From: SpSt-539 sp964549445
GTDB lineage: Bacteria; Planctomycetota; Phycisphaerae; UBA1845; UTPLA1
Direction of reading: 5' to 3'
DNA: 64,000 nt
Assembly (NCBI GenBank): GCA_964549445.1
Contig: CAZJVS010000024.1
Span: forward strand, 4,162-68,161
Shown piece after piece: positions 51,944 to 61,020 of the stretch; positions within the stretch are counted from its first letter, which is position 1; each line of letters opens with the position of its first letter. The notes beneath the pieces are model-generated. The model worked only from the letters and a program-made list of their open reading frames with translations, searched no databases and was not told the DNA's origin. A program made the position numbers and the translations under genes.

Positions 51944-52957
51944 ATGCCGGAGGCGGCCGCAACCATCATCATCCCCAACTTCAACGGCCGCGCCTTTTTT
52001 CCGCGCCTGTTTGCATCGCTCGACGCCCAGTCTCGCCGCGACTTCGTCGTGACGGTTGTCGACGATCGCTCCACCGACGACAGCGTCACCTGGCTCCGCG
52101 CCAACCGGCCTGCCGATCGCCTCATTGTCAACGACTTCAATCTCGGCTTCGCCGGCTCCTGCAATGCCGGCCTCCACGCCGCAACGACGCCCGTCGTCGT
52201 CCTGCTCAACAACGACACTCACCTCGACCCCGACTGGTTCGCCCGCGCTATCGCTCGCTTCGACGACCCGACCATCGGCGCCGTCCAGTCCCTCATTCTC
52301 CTCGCCGACCCGCCTCACAACATCGACTCGGCCGGCGACCTCTACACAACCGCCGGCGGTGCGGTCAAACGGCTCCACGGCCGCCCCCGCGACTGGGTCG
52401 AGGACTGCGATGAAGCCCCCGACGACGTCTTCTCCTGCTGCGCCGCCTCCGCTTTCTATCGCCGCGCCGCCCTCGACCACGTCGGCCCGCTCGACGAGTC
52501 CTTCGTCAGCTACTACGAAGACGTCGAACTCGGCTTCCGCCTCCAATGGGCCGGCTACCGCTGCGTCCTCGCCCGCGACTCGATCTGCTTTCACCACCTC
52601 AACTCATCCTACAAGCCCGAAAGCTGGGCTATGCACTTTCACTCTTCGCGCAATGCCGAGATTGTCTGGTGGGGGCATCTCTCCGCCGGCCTGCGGCTCC
52701 GGTATTTGCCGTCCCACCTGTTGTTCCTGCTGCTGCAGTTCGGCGCAGAGGTCCTGCATCGCCGCGCCCGCGCCTTTGTCGCAGGCAAGTGGGCCGCCCT
52801 CCGCTCGCTTGGCTGCATCCGCCAGCTCCGCGCCGCCGACAAGCGCCTCGCCCGCGTCTCCCCGCGCCGCATCGCCGAGCGCATGTCGCGGAACTGGTGG
52901 GCCTTGCTCGTCCGCCCGCGCCTGCGCAAGCTCCTTCGAATGCCGGACAAACCATGA
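51944..52957 (+). CDS. Glycosyltransferase family 2
   Basis: 337 residues, GT-A fold. ATIIIPNFNGRAFFPRL opens the nucleotide-sugar domain, DDRSTDDS follows, LLNNDTHLDPDWF carries the metal-binding acids, and the acceptor region DESFVSYYEDVELGFRLQWAG has the ED-type motif of rhamnosyl-transferase-like members. A hydrophobic C-terminal segment may touch the membrane. Likely builds a surface polysaccharide or glycolipid. The next glycosyltransferase overlaps its stop (ATGA), so the two are coupled. Confidence 0.9.
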   Translation: MPEAAATIIIPNFNGRAFFPRLFASLDAQSRRDFVVTVVDDRSTDDSVTWLRANRPADRLIVNDFNLGFAGSCNAGLHAATTPVVVLLNNDTHLDPDWFARAIARFDDPTIGAVQSLILLADPPHNIDSAGDLYTTAGGAVKRLHGRPRDWVEDCDEAPDDVFSCCAASAFYRRAALDHVGPLDESFVSYYEDVELGFRLQWAGYRCVLARDSICFHHLNSSYKPESWAMHFHSSRNAEIVWWGHLSAGLRLRYLPSHLLFLLLQFGAEVLHRRARAFVAGKWAALRSLGCIRQLRAADKRLARVSPRRIAERMSRNWWALLVRPRLRKLLRMPDKP

Positions 52958-53736
52958 TCAGTATCCTTACCGTCAACTACCGCACCCCCGCCGATCTGGC
53001 CACCCTTGCTGCCTCGATTGTTCAGCATCGCGGTAATGAGTCGGTGGAGTTCATCGTCGTCGATCACTCTCCCAGTCCCCAGGTTGCGCTTCCCGCCGAC
53101 GTGCGAAGTTGGTCCCGCGTCATCAGCCAGAACAACCTGGGTTTCGCCGCCGGCGTGAACGCCGCACTCCGCGCCTCCCGAGGCGAGACGCTGCTCGTCG
53201 CCAACCCCGACGTGCGCTTGACAGTCGGAGCGTTGACCCGCGCTCGCGAGTATCTCGAAGCCAATCGAAACGTGGGCATATTGCTTCCCCGCCTCCGCTA
53301 TCCCGATGGACGCATCCAGCCTTCGATCCGGCGGTTCTACACTTGGCGTGCAGCGTGGTTCGCCCGGACTCCACTCCGCAGCTTGGGCCTCAGGCCCCGT
53401 TTTTGGCGCGACTATCTCTACGAAGACCTTGATCCTACGGGTCCTGTGGATGTCGATTGGGGCCTTGGTGGCGCAATGTTTCTTCGCCGCTCCGACTTTC
53501 CATCAGGCGAGATATTCGACCCGGGCTACTTCCTGTACTTCGAGGATGTTGATCTTTGCTATCGAGTCTGGCAGAGCGGCCGCCGTGTCGTCTATCACTC
53601 GGGCATCGAGTGCGAACACGCCCACCGTCGGCTCAGCCGCCTCGCCGTCAGCCGCCACGGCTACCACCATTTTCGCAGCTTCTGGCGATTCGTCCGCACT
53701 CACGGCGGCTTGCCCCCCCGTCCGCCTGGCCGGTAG
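52954..53736 (+). CDS. Glycosyltransferase family 2 (second)
   Basis: 260 residues: ISILTVNYRTPADLATL, NLGFAAGVNAALRASRGE, VANPDVRLTVGAL with the DxD-like acids, and GYFLYFEDVDLCYRVWQSG. Typical of rhamnosyl- or related transferases on O-antigen-like glycans. ATG 52954 overlaps the previous stop, giving translational coupling and suggesting they act in sequence on the same glycan. Confidence 0.9.
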   Translation: MISILTVNYRTPADLATLAASIVQHRGNESVEFIVVDHSPSPQVALPADVRSWSRVISQNNLGFAAGVNAALRASRGETLLVANPDVRLTVGALTRAREYLEANRNVGILLPRLRYPDGRIQPSIRRFYTWRAAWFARTPLRSLGLRPRFWRDYLYEDLDPTGPVDVDWGLGGAMFLRRSDFPSGEIFDPGYFLYFEDVDLCYRVWQSGRRVVYHSGIECEHAHRRLSRLAVSRHGYHHFRSFWRFVRTHGGLPPRPPGR

Positions 53737-53769
53737 AGTGGCCTGTTCCGCTTCAACAAGGACTAAACC

Positions 53770-55047
53770 ATGGCCGACATTTCAGCGTTTCGAGCGATCC
53801 GCTACCCGCAAAACGACCAGTCCGCGCTCGTCGCCCCGCCTTACGACATCCTCGATGCGCCGGAAAAGGCGGCGCTGCTAAAGCAGAGCCACCATAACAT
53901 TGTCGCCATTGACCTCCCGCACACTCCGCCCAAGGAAGCCGGGCCCGACACCGAGTACGCCGCGGCCGCCGCGACGCTGGAGGCGTGGCTTCGGGACGGT
54001 ACGCTGGTTCAAGATGCCCGACCCGCGATCTACGTCTATCACCAGCATTTCCGCGTCGAGAGTCGCGACTACGTCCGAAAGATGTTCTTTGCCCGGCTGC
54101 GCCTCGAAGAGTTCGGCAGCGGCCATGTCTTTCCGCACGAGCAGACGTTCGGCGGCCCTAAAGAAGACCGCCTGAAGCTGACCCGCGCGACCCGTTGCAA
54201 TCTCTCGCCGATCTTCGGTCTCTACACCGATGCCACAAACGGCATCGCCCGTGTGTTGGACGCGGCCGCAAGCCGTGACCCCGACGTTGTCGCTCGCCTC
54301 GACAGCGTCGAAAGCCGACTTTGGGTCTTGAGCGACACGGCGACGATCGAGAAAGTTCGCGGCTTGATGAAGAACAATGCCATATTCATCGCCGACGGCC
54401 ATCATCGCTACGGAACCGCGCTGAACTACTACAAGGAAATCGCCGCCACGCAGAGCATCGCGCCCGACGACCCGGTCAACTTTGTCCTCTGCGCTTTCGG
54501 CTCGATGGAAGATCCGGGTGCGATCATCCAGCCGACCGACCGTGTCCTGCTCGACGTTCCCGAGCTGTTCGGCCGGCTTCAGTCCGCGCTGGCGGATTCG
54601 TTCGAGTGGACCCCGTTCGCCGGCGACGCCGCCGAACTATTGAAGGGGCTTCCAAAGTCCGGCCCGCAGGCCATCGGCGTGCTCGATGGAGTCAGCGGCA
54701 AGCTCGCCGTGATTCGCCCGAGAGACGCGGACTTTCTCAAGCGGTTGGAGCCAAACCGCGCCGCCGCCTGGCGCAAACTCTCCTACGCCATCCTGCACCG
54801 TAGCATTCTGGATGAATTCATCGTCCCCAAGCTCCTCAACGGCCGCGCGCCGACCATCCACTACATTCGCAAGCTCGCGGACACGATTTCCGAATCGAAG
54901 CAGCACCGCGGCGTCGCGTTCCTGATGCAACCGTGCACGATGACCGAGCTCCGCGACGTCTGTACGGCCGGCGAATTGATGCCGCAGAAGACAACCTACT
55001 TCTATCCCAAGTTGGCAACGGGGTTGGTAATCAATCCGCTGTACTAG
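53770..55047 (+). CDS. DUF1015 family protein
   Basis: 425 residues, cytosolic. The conserved opening (FRAIRYPQNDQSALVAPPYDIL), the FPHEQTFGGPKEDRL segment and IADGHHRYGTALNYYKE are hallmarks of DUF1015, a family of unknown enzymes that often looks like kinase-related or HipA-like proteins. No function is proposed. AAGGA lies 8 nt before the ATG. It is 6 nt from tdk. Confidence 0.88.
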   Translation: MADISAFRAIRYPQNDQSALVAPPYDILDAPEKAALLKQSHHNIVAIDLPHTPPKEAGPDTEYAAAAATLEAWLRDGTLVQDARPAIYVYHQHFRVESRDYVRKMFFARLRLEEFGSGHVFPHEQTFGGPKEDRLKLTRATRCNLSPIFGLYTDATNGIARVLDAAASRDPDVVARLDSVESRLWVLSDTATIEKVRGLMKNNAIFIADGHHRYGTALNYYKEIAATQSIAPDDPVNFVLCAFGSMEDPGAIIQPTDRVLLDVPELFGRLQSALADSFEWTPFAGDAAELLKGLPKSGPQAIGVLDGVSGKLAVIRPRDADFLKRLEPNRAAAWRKLSYAILHRSILDEFIVPKLLNGRAPTIHYIRKLADTISESKQHRGVAFLMQPCTMTELRDVCTAGELMPQKTTYFYPKLATGLVINPLY

Positions 55048-55053
55048 CCGCGC

Positions 55054-55686
55054 TTGCGTTCCCAGTCGCAGGCCGGACAATCCGCCACCGACGCGGAGGC
55101 TCAACCCATCTCACCTGATTCTTCCCAGCGCGGCCGGCTTGAAATCGTCTATGGCTGCATGTTCAGCGGCAAGACCGAAAGGTTGATAGCCCGGCTGCGC
55201 CAGGAGCAGGCCCGCGGGCGGCGCGTGGCTGCCTTCAAACACGTAATAGATGACCGCTACGACGCCACGCACTTGGTGACGCACAAGCAAGATCGCTTCA
55301 ACGCGCTGCGGGCGAAAGACGCGGCCGACATCGAGCGAACGGCAGCTGACGCCGACGTCGTCGCGATCGACGAAGGCCATTTCTTCGGCACGCCGCTCAT
55401 CGATACCGTCCGGAGATTGGTCGCGGCCGGCAAGACCGTGCTGATCGCCGGCCTCGAGTTCAACGCATGGGGCGGGCCGTTTGAACCCATGCCGACGCTG
55501 GCCGCGATGGCCGACAACGTCATCGTTCGAACCGCGCCGTGCCGCCGCTGCGGCAAACCGGCGCATTACTCGCAACGACTGGTGGCCGTCACATCGAATC
55601 TCCTGGTCGGCGGGGCCGAGTCGTACGAACCGCGCTGCGCCGACTGCTTCGAGCCCCTTCCAGGCGCACCGCCGGAGCGCGCCTGA
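55054..55686 (+). CDS. tdk: Thymidine kinase
   Basis: Type II (zinc-containing) thymidine kinase of nucleoside salvage, 210 residues. The P-loop reads YGCMFSGKTERL; AIDEGHFF carries the catalytic Glu; the lasso zinc site is CRRC ... CADC; and substrate-binding GLEFNAWGGPFEP is present. The start is TTG 55054; no later in-frame start precedes the P-loop. The next gene encodes a nucleoside transporter, a sensible partner. Confidence 0.93.
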   Translation: MRSQSQAGQSATDAEAQPISPDSSQRGRLEIVYGCMFSGKTERLIARLRQEQARGRRVAAFKHVIDDRYDATHLVTHKQDRFNALRAKDAADIERTAADADVVAIDEGHFFGTPLIDTVRRLVAAGKTVLIAGLEFNAWGGPFEPMPTLAAMADNVIVRTAPCRRCGKPAHYSQRLVAVTSNLLVGGAESYEPRCADCFEPLPGAPPERA

Positions 55687-55687
55687 C

Positions 55688-56968
55688 ATGCCGAGTCTCC
55701 GTGCCCTGCTCGGCTACGTGGTTTTGCTTGGAGTGGGGTGGCTCTTATCGACCAATCGGCGGCGCTTTCCGCTGCGGACGGTGCTGGTTGGCTCAGGGCT
55801 CCAATTGACGCTTGGCTGGGTCGTCCTCCGGACTGAATCCGGAATAGCCGTCTTCAACAAGATTGGCGATCTCGTCACCGTCGTAATTGGCGCATCGAAT
55901 GATGGGGCTCGCTTTGTCTTCGGAAATCTTGTCGAAACTCGAAACGATCAGTGGGGCTTTGTTTTTGCCGCCCGTGCCTTGCCAACGATCATCGTTTTCT
56001 CGTCTCTCTCGGCCGTCGGCTATCACTTCGGACTGCTTCAGAGAATCGTCGCGGCGATGGCGTGGGTTTTCCAGCGACTCATGCGAACCAGCGGCGCGGA
56101 GAGTCTTTCGGCCGCCGCCAACGTTTTTCTCGGTCAGACTGAAGCGCCCCTGCTCGTCCGACCCTATATCCCGTCGATGACCAATTCCGAATTGAATGCC
56201 ATCATGGTCTGCGGCTTCGCAACGATCGCAGGCAGTCTGATCGCAGTCTACGGTCAGATGCTCGGCCACAGCGAACAAGCGGCGATGAGCAACATGATTC
56301 GCCATTTGTTGACAGCGTCGCTGATGTCAGCGCCGGCAGGGCTTCTCGTTGCGAAGATTGTGGTGCCGGAGGTCGAGGCGCCGCAAACCGCCGGTACCGT
56401 CCGTCTAAAGGTCGAACACACAAGCCGCAACATTATCGACGCCGCGGCCAACGGCGCGGCCGAGGGCGTGCGACTCGCAATCAACGTCGCTGCCATGCTG
56501 ATTGCATTCATTGCGATCATCAAGCTGGTCGATGCCGGCCTCGGATGGATCGGGACGTTTCGGGGCGTGTCGGCCCTGTGCAGCAGAATCGGAATCGAAC
56601 GCCTCAACCTCGATTCCATTCTTGGGCTGTTGTTCGCGCCAGTGGCATGGTTGATTGGGTTGCCCGGCAAGGAATGCCGACCGTTCGGCAGCCTGCTCGG
56701 CCAGGCGATGGCCGCCAATGAATTCATCGCATACCGATCGCTCGCGGAGATGGCCGGCACGCAAGTTCTTTCGCCGCGTTCACAAAGCCTCGCCGTCTAC
56801 GCGCTTTGCGGCTTTGCGAACTTCAGTTCGATCGCCATCCAGATCGCCGGCATCGGTGGAATGGCTCCGGACCGGCGACATGATCTGGCACGACTCGGAC
56901 TCCGTGCAATGCTGGGCGGCGCCATCGCCTGTTGGCTGACGGCGTGCATGGCGGGAATGCTTACTTGA
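55688..56968 (+). CDS. Concentrative nucleoside transporter (CNT/NupC family)
   Basis: 426 residues, about ten membrane segments. FLGQTEAPLLVRPYI and the GFATIAGSLIAVYGQM region match the substrate-binding core of sodium- or proton-coupled nucleoside transporters; the C-terminal GFANFSSIAIQIAGIGGMAP is also typical. It would import nucleosides that the adjacent thymidine kinase can phosphorylate. ATG 55688 is one nucleotide beyond the tdk stop. Confidence 0.9.
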   Translation: MPSLRALLGYVVLLGVGWLLSTNRRRFPLRTVLVGSGLQLTLGWVVLRTESGIAVFNKIGDLVTVVIGASNDGARFVFGNLVETRNDQWGFVFAARALPTIIVFSSLSAVGYHFGLLQRIVAAMAWVFQRLMRTSGAESLSAAANVFLGQTEAPLLVRPYIPSMTNSELNAIMVCGFATIAGSLIAVYGQMLGHSEQAAMSNMIRHLLTASLMSAPAGLLVAKIVVPEVEAPQTAGTVRLKVEHTSRNIIDAAANGAAEGVRLAINVAAMLIAFIAIIKLVDAGLGWIGTFRGVSALCSRIGIERLNLDSILGLLFAPVAWLIGLPGKECRPFGSLLGQAMAANEFIAYRSLAEMAGTQVLSPRSQSLAVYALCGFANFSSIAIQIAGIGGMAPDRRHDLARLGLRAMLGGAIACWLTACMAGMLT

Positions 56969-57056
56969 CGCCCGCGAGGTGCTGGAAGGCAGTCAAATCG
57001 TCTGATATCCTGCTCGTTTTCGAGCGAAGTATCGCCCGCAACCGTGGAAACGAGCC

Positions 57057-58046
57057 ATGACTAAAAACATCTTCGTCTTCGCTGAGCAGCGCGACGGACA
57101 CCTGAACCCGACCTCCCTCCAGTGCCTCGCCGCGGCGGCGAAGCTGGCCGCCAAGACGGGCGGCCAGGTCACAGCCGGGATCATCGGTCACGCGCCGGGC
57201 GACCTCGCCACAGCACTCGAACAGGCGGGCGCGACGTTCGTCTTCATCGCCGACGATACCCGATTCGCCAAGTACAACGCTCTGGTCTACACCCGCGCGC
57301 TGGCCGCGCTGATTCAGAAGGCCGATCCGCAAGTCGTGTTGCTGCCAGCGACGGTCATGGGCCGCGACCTGGCGCCGCGCGTGGCGATTCGGCTGAACGC
57401 CGGGCTGGCGACCGATTGCGTCGAGGTCGATCTCGATGACAAGGCCGCGCTGCTCGTTCAGCGACCGATCTACAACGGGAAGGCGTTCAACAAAGTACAC
57501 TTCCGGGCCGACCGATTGCAAATCGCGTCGGTGCGGCCGAACGCGTTCCTGGCACCGGCGCCGGACGCCGGCAAAAAGGCCGAACGCGTCGCCGTGAGCG
57601 TCGCCCACGATCCGGCGGACGATCGCCAGCAGACGCAAGAAATCGCGCGCACCGGTGGCGAAGAAAAAGATGTCACCGAGGCGAGCATCGTCGTTTCAGG
57701 CGGCCGCAGTCTCAAGTCGGCCGAAAACTTCAAAATCATCTACGACTTGGCCCACGCCGTCGGTGGCGCCGTTGGCGCAAGTCGTGCGGCCTGCGACGCG
57801 GGCTACCAGCCGCACAGTCGCCAGGTCGGCCTCACGGGCAAGACCGTCACCCCAAACCTCTACATCGCGTGCGGCATCAGCGGCGCGATTCAACACCTCG
57901 CTGGGATGCGCGGCAGCCGGCGGATCGTGGCGATCAACACCGACCCCGAAGCGCCCATGCTCAAGCTCGCCGACATTGGCGTCGTTGCGGACCTGTTTCA
58001 GTTCGTCCCGCTGCTGACGGCCGAAGTGAAGAAGCTGCGCGGCTAG
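57057..58046 (+). CDS. etfA: Electron transfer flavoprotein subunit alpha
   Basis: 329 residues. The C-terminal FAD-binding part is unmistakable (SRAACDAGYQPHSRQVGLTG, then PNLYIACGISGAIQHLAGM). With EtfB it carries electrons from dehydrogenases such as acyl-CoA dehydrogenase to the membrane quinone pool. etfB is not adjacent in the window, which is unusual because the two genes are normally paired; it may lie elsewhere in the genome. Confidence 0.95.
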   Translation: MTKNIFVFAEQRDGHLNPTSLQCLAAAAKLAAKTGGQVTAGIIGHAPGDLATALEQAGATFVFIADDTRFAKYNALVYTRALAALIQKADPQVVLLPATVMGRDLAPRVAIRLNAGLATDCVEVDLDDKAALLVQRPIYNGKAFNKVHFRADRLQIASVRPNAFLAPAPDAGKKAERVAVSVAHDPADDRQQTQEIARTGGEEKDVTEASIVVSGGRSLKSAENFKIIYDLAHAVGGAVGASRAACDAGYQPHSRQVGLTGKTVTPNLYIACGISGAIQHLAGMRGSRRIVAINTDPEAPMLKLADIGVVADLFQFVPLLTAEVKKLRG

Positions 58047-58069
58047 CGCTCCACGGGGAGAAGCGGCGA

Positions 58070-59248
58070 ATGGCCACATCGCAGACCGCGTCCGAGGCCG
58101 CCCGCAAGTGTTTGCGTTTGCATCTGGCTGACGGCGTCGGTCCCATCCGATTCGTTCGCATCCTGAAATACTTCGGATCGATTGACGCAGCGCTGAGCGC
58201 CTCAAGTACCGCGTTGGCAAAAGTGGATGGCATCGGTGAGGCGACCGCGACGAAAATTGTGCGTTCGCGGGACGCCACCGAAATCGACGCCGAAGTCGAA
58301 CTCGCTGCGAGCCGCAATGTACGAATTGTCTGCGTGCTCGATCCGGAGTACCCGCCGGCGCTGCGCACGATTGCCGACCCGCCGCCGTGCCTCTACGTCC
58401 GGGGAACTCTCGAATCCGCCGACGCCGTGGCACTGGCAATCGTCGGCGCTCGCCAATGCACCCGATACGGCGCCGAGCAGGCCGAGCGCTTCGCGGCCCT
58501 CGCCGTCCGAGCCGGACTGACCGTCGTCTCAGGACTCGCTCGCGGGATCGACACGGCCGCGCACCGCGGCGCATTGTCGGCCAACGGCCGCACGCTGGCT
58601 GTTCTGGGCTGTGGCCTCAGCCATCTGTATCCCCCGGACGCGCGGGACCTCGCCGATTGCGTCGCGGCCAGCGGGGCGTTGCTGAGTGAGTTGGCCATGG
58701 ACACACCGCCCGACGAAAAAAACTTCCCGCGGCGAAATCGAATTATCGCGGGATTGTCGCTCGGGACGCTCGTCGTTGAGGCTACATTCCGCAGCGGCGC
58801 CATGATTACGGCCGGGCTCGCCTCGGACTACAACCGCGAGGTCTTCGCGGTCCCCGGTCGCCTTGATACGCCGCAGGCCGACGGCTGCAATCGCCTGATC
58901 CAACGCGGCGAGGCCAAGCTCGCGACTCACATCGGCGACATCCTGAGCGAACTCGGTGAAACCGGTCGGTCGCTGATGCAGCCACAACCGGCCGACGAAC
59001 AGAGCCCGCCACCGCCCACACCCGTCGCGCTCGATGAGTCGCAGAAGACGATTATGGCCGCGTTCGACGGCGAGCCGATGTCGATCGACGCGCTGGCGGA
59101 GGCGGCCTCCCTTTCGCCCGCCCGCGTCGCGACGGCCCTCACTTCACTCCAGCTCATGGGGCTGATCCGCCGTGTCGGCGGCGATCACTTCGAGATCGCG
59201 AACGAGAAGCGTCCCCGTCCGATTGGCGGCGCTTCAACCGCGGGCTGA
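58070..59248 (+). CDS. dprA: DNA-processing protein DprA
   Basis: Loads RecA onto incoming single-stranded DNA during natural transformation; 392 residues. An N-terminal helix-hairpin-helix-like region (LADGVGPIRFVRILK, DGIGEATATKIV) leads into the Rossmann core (AIVGARQCTRYG, VVSGLARGIDTAAHRGAL, RRNRIIAGLS, AMITAGLASD), and a C-terminal winged-helix (MSIDALAEAASLSPARVATAL). ATG 58070 has GGGGAG 9 nt upstream. Confidence 0.95.
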   Translation: MATSQTASEAARKCLRLHLADGVGPIRFVRILKYFGSIDAALSASSTALAKVDGIGEATATKIVRSRDATEIDAEVELAASRNVRIVCVLDPEYPPALRTIADPPPCLYVRGTLESADAVALAIVGARQCTRYGAEQAERFAALAVRAGLTVVSGLARGIDTAAHRGALSANGRTLAVLGCGLSHLYPPDARDLADCVAASGALLSELAMDTPPDEKNFPRRNRIIAGLSLGTLVVEATFRSGAMITAGLASDYNREVFAVPGRLDTPQADGCNRLIQRGEAKLATHIGDILSELGETGRSLMQPQPADEQSPPPPTPVALDESQKTIMAAFDGEPMSIDALAEAASLSPARVATALTSLQLMGLIRRVGGDHFEIANEKRPRPIGGASTAG

Positions 59249-59258
59249 CCGCACGGAA

Positions 59259-59288
59259 TTGACGGCTCCCGCCCGCAACGGCTATAAC
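59259..59288 (+). promoter_or_regulatory. Promoter of the Mla-type operon
   Basis: TTGACG (59259-59264), 18-nt spacer, TATAAC (59283-59288), about 32 nt upstream of the TTG start codon. Confidence 0.5.
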
Positions 59289-59320
59289 CCATTCAGGTAT
59301 AAGGCCCAAGGAAGGATGCC

Positions 59321-60151
59321 TTGCCTGCTCACCCTGCCGAATTCCTGATCCGCACCGGCGACCGAACGCTCGCGGCCGTCGCAAGCTTCGGCAATTTCTG
59401 GCGATTTGCCGCCCAGACCGGCGGCTGGCTAGCGCGAACCATCGCGTCCAGGCGGACCTGGCTGCTCGTTCTGCCCGAGTGCATGGACGTCGGCGTCCGC
59501 TCGTTGCCTGTCATTCTCATCACCGGGAGCTTCGTCGGCATGGTCCTCGCGGTCCAGGCCATCGAGCAATTCCGGGCCGTCGGTCTCGAAGAACAGATGG
59601 GAAGCGTCGTCAATCTGTCGGTCGTGCGCGAACTGGGACCGGTGCTCGCGGGTGTGATGATTGCCGGACGGATCGGCGGCGCGCTCACGGCCGAACTGGG
59701 CACGATGAACGTCACCGAGCAGATCGACGCCCTGAGAAGCATGGGCACCGATCCCATCCGCTATCTGGTCGTGCCTCGGTTCCTGGCGTGCTTCCTCCTG
59801 ACGCCTGTACTCACCCTCTACTGTGATCTGATGGGCTCGCTCGGCGGCTGGTTCGTATCGGTCGGACTGTCCGGCGTCGATAGCGGGCCCTACTGGGAGT
59901 ACACCCGCGACGCCGTCGAGAGTTTTGATGTCGGCAGCGGCATCGTCAAGAGCTTTGCTTTCGGCGGCGCGATTGCGCTCATCAGTTGTTACAAGGGCTT
60001 TCATTGCCGGGCGGGTGCTGAAGGCGTCGGCCGGGCCTGCACCGAAGCGTTCGTCGCCAGTTTCGTTTGTATACTCGTACTGGACTTCTTCTTGGCGGTG
60101 CTGATTCAGGCGCTCGGTGTTTGGATATGGGGCTTTCGCCCGCTGCTATAG
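59321..60151 (+). CDS. mlaE: MlaE-type lipid ABC transporter permease
   Basis: 276 residues, five or six membrane helices. The MlaE family core is clear: FVGMVLAVQAIEQFRAVGLE, VRELGPVLAGVMIAGRIGGA, ELGTMNVTEQIDALRSMG. With the ATPase and MCE protein encoded next it moves phospholipids between inner and outer membranes. TTG start, AAGGA upstream. The stop overlaps a possible GTG start of the next gene. Confidence 0.92.
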   Translation: MPAHPAEFLIRTGDRTLAAVASFGNFWRFAAQTGGWLARTIASRRTWLLVLPECMDVGVRSLPVILITGSFVGMVLAVQAIEQFRAVGLEEQMGSVVNLSVVRELGPVLAGVMIAGRIGGALTAELGTMNVTEQIDALRSMGTDPIRYLVVPRFLACFLLTPVLTLYCDLMGSLGGWFVSVGLSGVDSGPYWEYTRDAVESFDVGSGIVKSFAFGGAIALISCYKGFHCRAGAEGVGRACTEAFVASFVCILVLDFFLAVLIQALGVWIWGFRPLL

Positions 60152-60171
60152 TGAGTACAGGGCGCTCCGCC

Positions 60172-60981
60172 ATGACCGATCGCAAGTCGCAACCGGCCGT
60201 CCCGGCCGCCGTCGCCGGCAATGGTTTCATCGAACTTCGCGATCTCCACAAACGATTCGGATCATTAACGGTCCTGTCGGGCGTCAGTCTGTCGCTTGAG
60301 AAGGGCAAGACGACCGTCATCATCGGCGAGTCCGGTACAGGCAAAAGCGTGCTTCTGAAGCACATCGTCGCGTTGCTTCGCCCGGACAGCGGCGAGGTTT
60401 GCTTTCATGGCAAGCGGATCGATCAACTCCGCGAGTCCGATCTGGTGGAATATCGCCGACGGTTCGGATTCCTGTTCCAGATGGGGGCATTGTTCGATTC
60501 GCTGACGGTCGGAGAAAACGTCGGATTTCCGCTGCACGAACACACCGGCAAGAGCGACGCGGAGATTGAGCGAATCGTGGCCGACAAGCTCAAGATGGTC
60601 GGATTGGATGGTCTGCAGGCAAAGCGGCCGGCACAGCTTTCGGGCGGGCAGAAAAAACGCGTTGCCTTGGCGCGGGCCATCGCCCTCGACCCGGAAGTCG
60701 TCCTCTACGATGAGCCGACGACCGGCCTCGATCCGGTGCGTTCCGACGTGATCAACGAGTTGATTCGCAAGTTGCAACGCGAGCTGGGCGTTACCAGCGT
60801 CGTCGTAACGCACGACATGACGAGTGCATTCAAGGTGGCGGATCGAATCGTCATGCTCGACCACGGCCGGATCATCGCCGATGGGATACCGGAGTTCTTC
60901 AAGACAACCGACGACGCGCGAATTCGCCGCTTCGTCGATGGACGGGCGTCGCCGGAAGATCTGGCCGCCCTGGATGAGTAA
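60172..60981 (+). CDS. mlaF: MlaF-type lipid ABC transporter ATPase
   Basis: 269 residues. Walker A GESGTGKS is at 52-59; signature LSGGQKKRVALARA, Walker B VVLYDEPTTGLDP, and His switch VVVTHDM. Powers the Mla-type transporter with the neighbouring permease and MCE protein. ATG 60172 is used; GTG 60151 overlapping the permease stop is an alternative that would add seven residues and couple the two genes. Confidence 0.95.
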   Translation: MTDRKSQPAVPAAVAGNGFIELRDLHKRFGSLTVLSGVSLSLEKGKTTVIIGESGTGKSVLLKHIVALLRPDSGEVCFHGKRIDQLRESDLVEYRRRFGFLFQMGALFDSLTVGENVGFPLHEHTGKSDAEIERIVADKLKMVGLDGLQAKRPAQLSGGQKKRVALARAIALDPEVVLYDEPTTGLDPVRSDVINELIRKLQRELGVTSVVVTHDMTSAFKVADRIVMLDHGRIIADGIPEFFKTTDDARIRRFVDGRASPEDLAALDE

Positions 60982-61020
60982 CGTGCACCACGCGCCAGGT
61001 CGCGTACCGAGGGACTCGTC

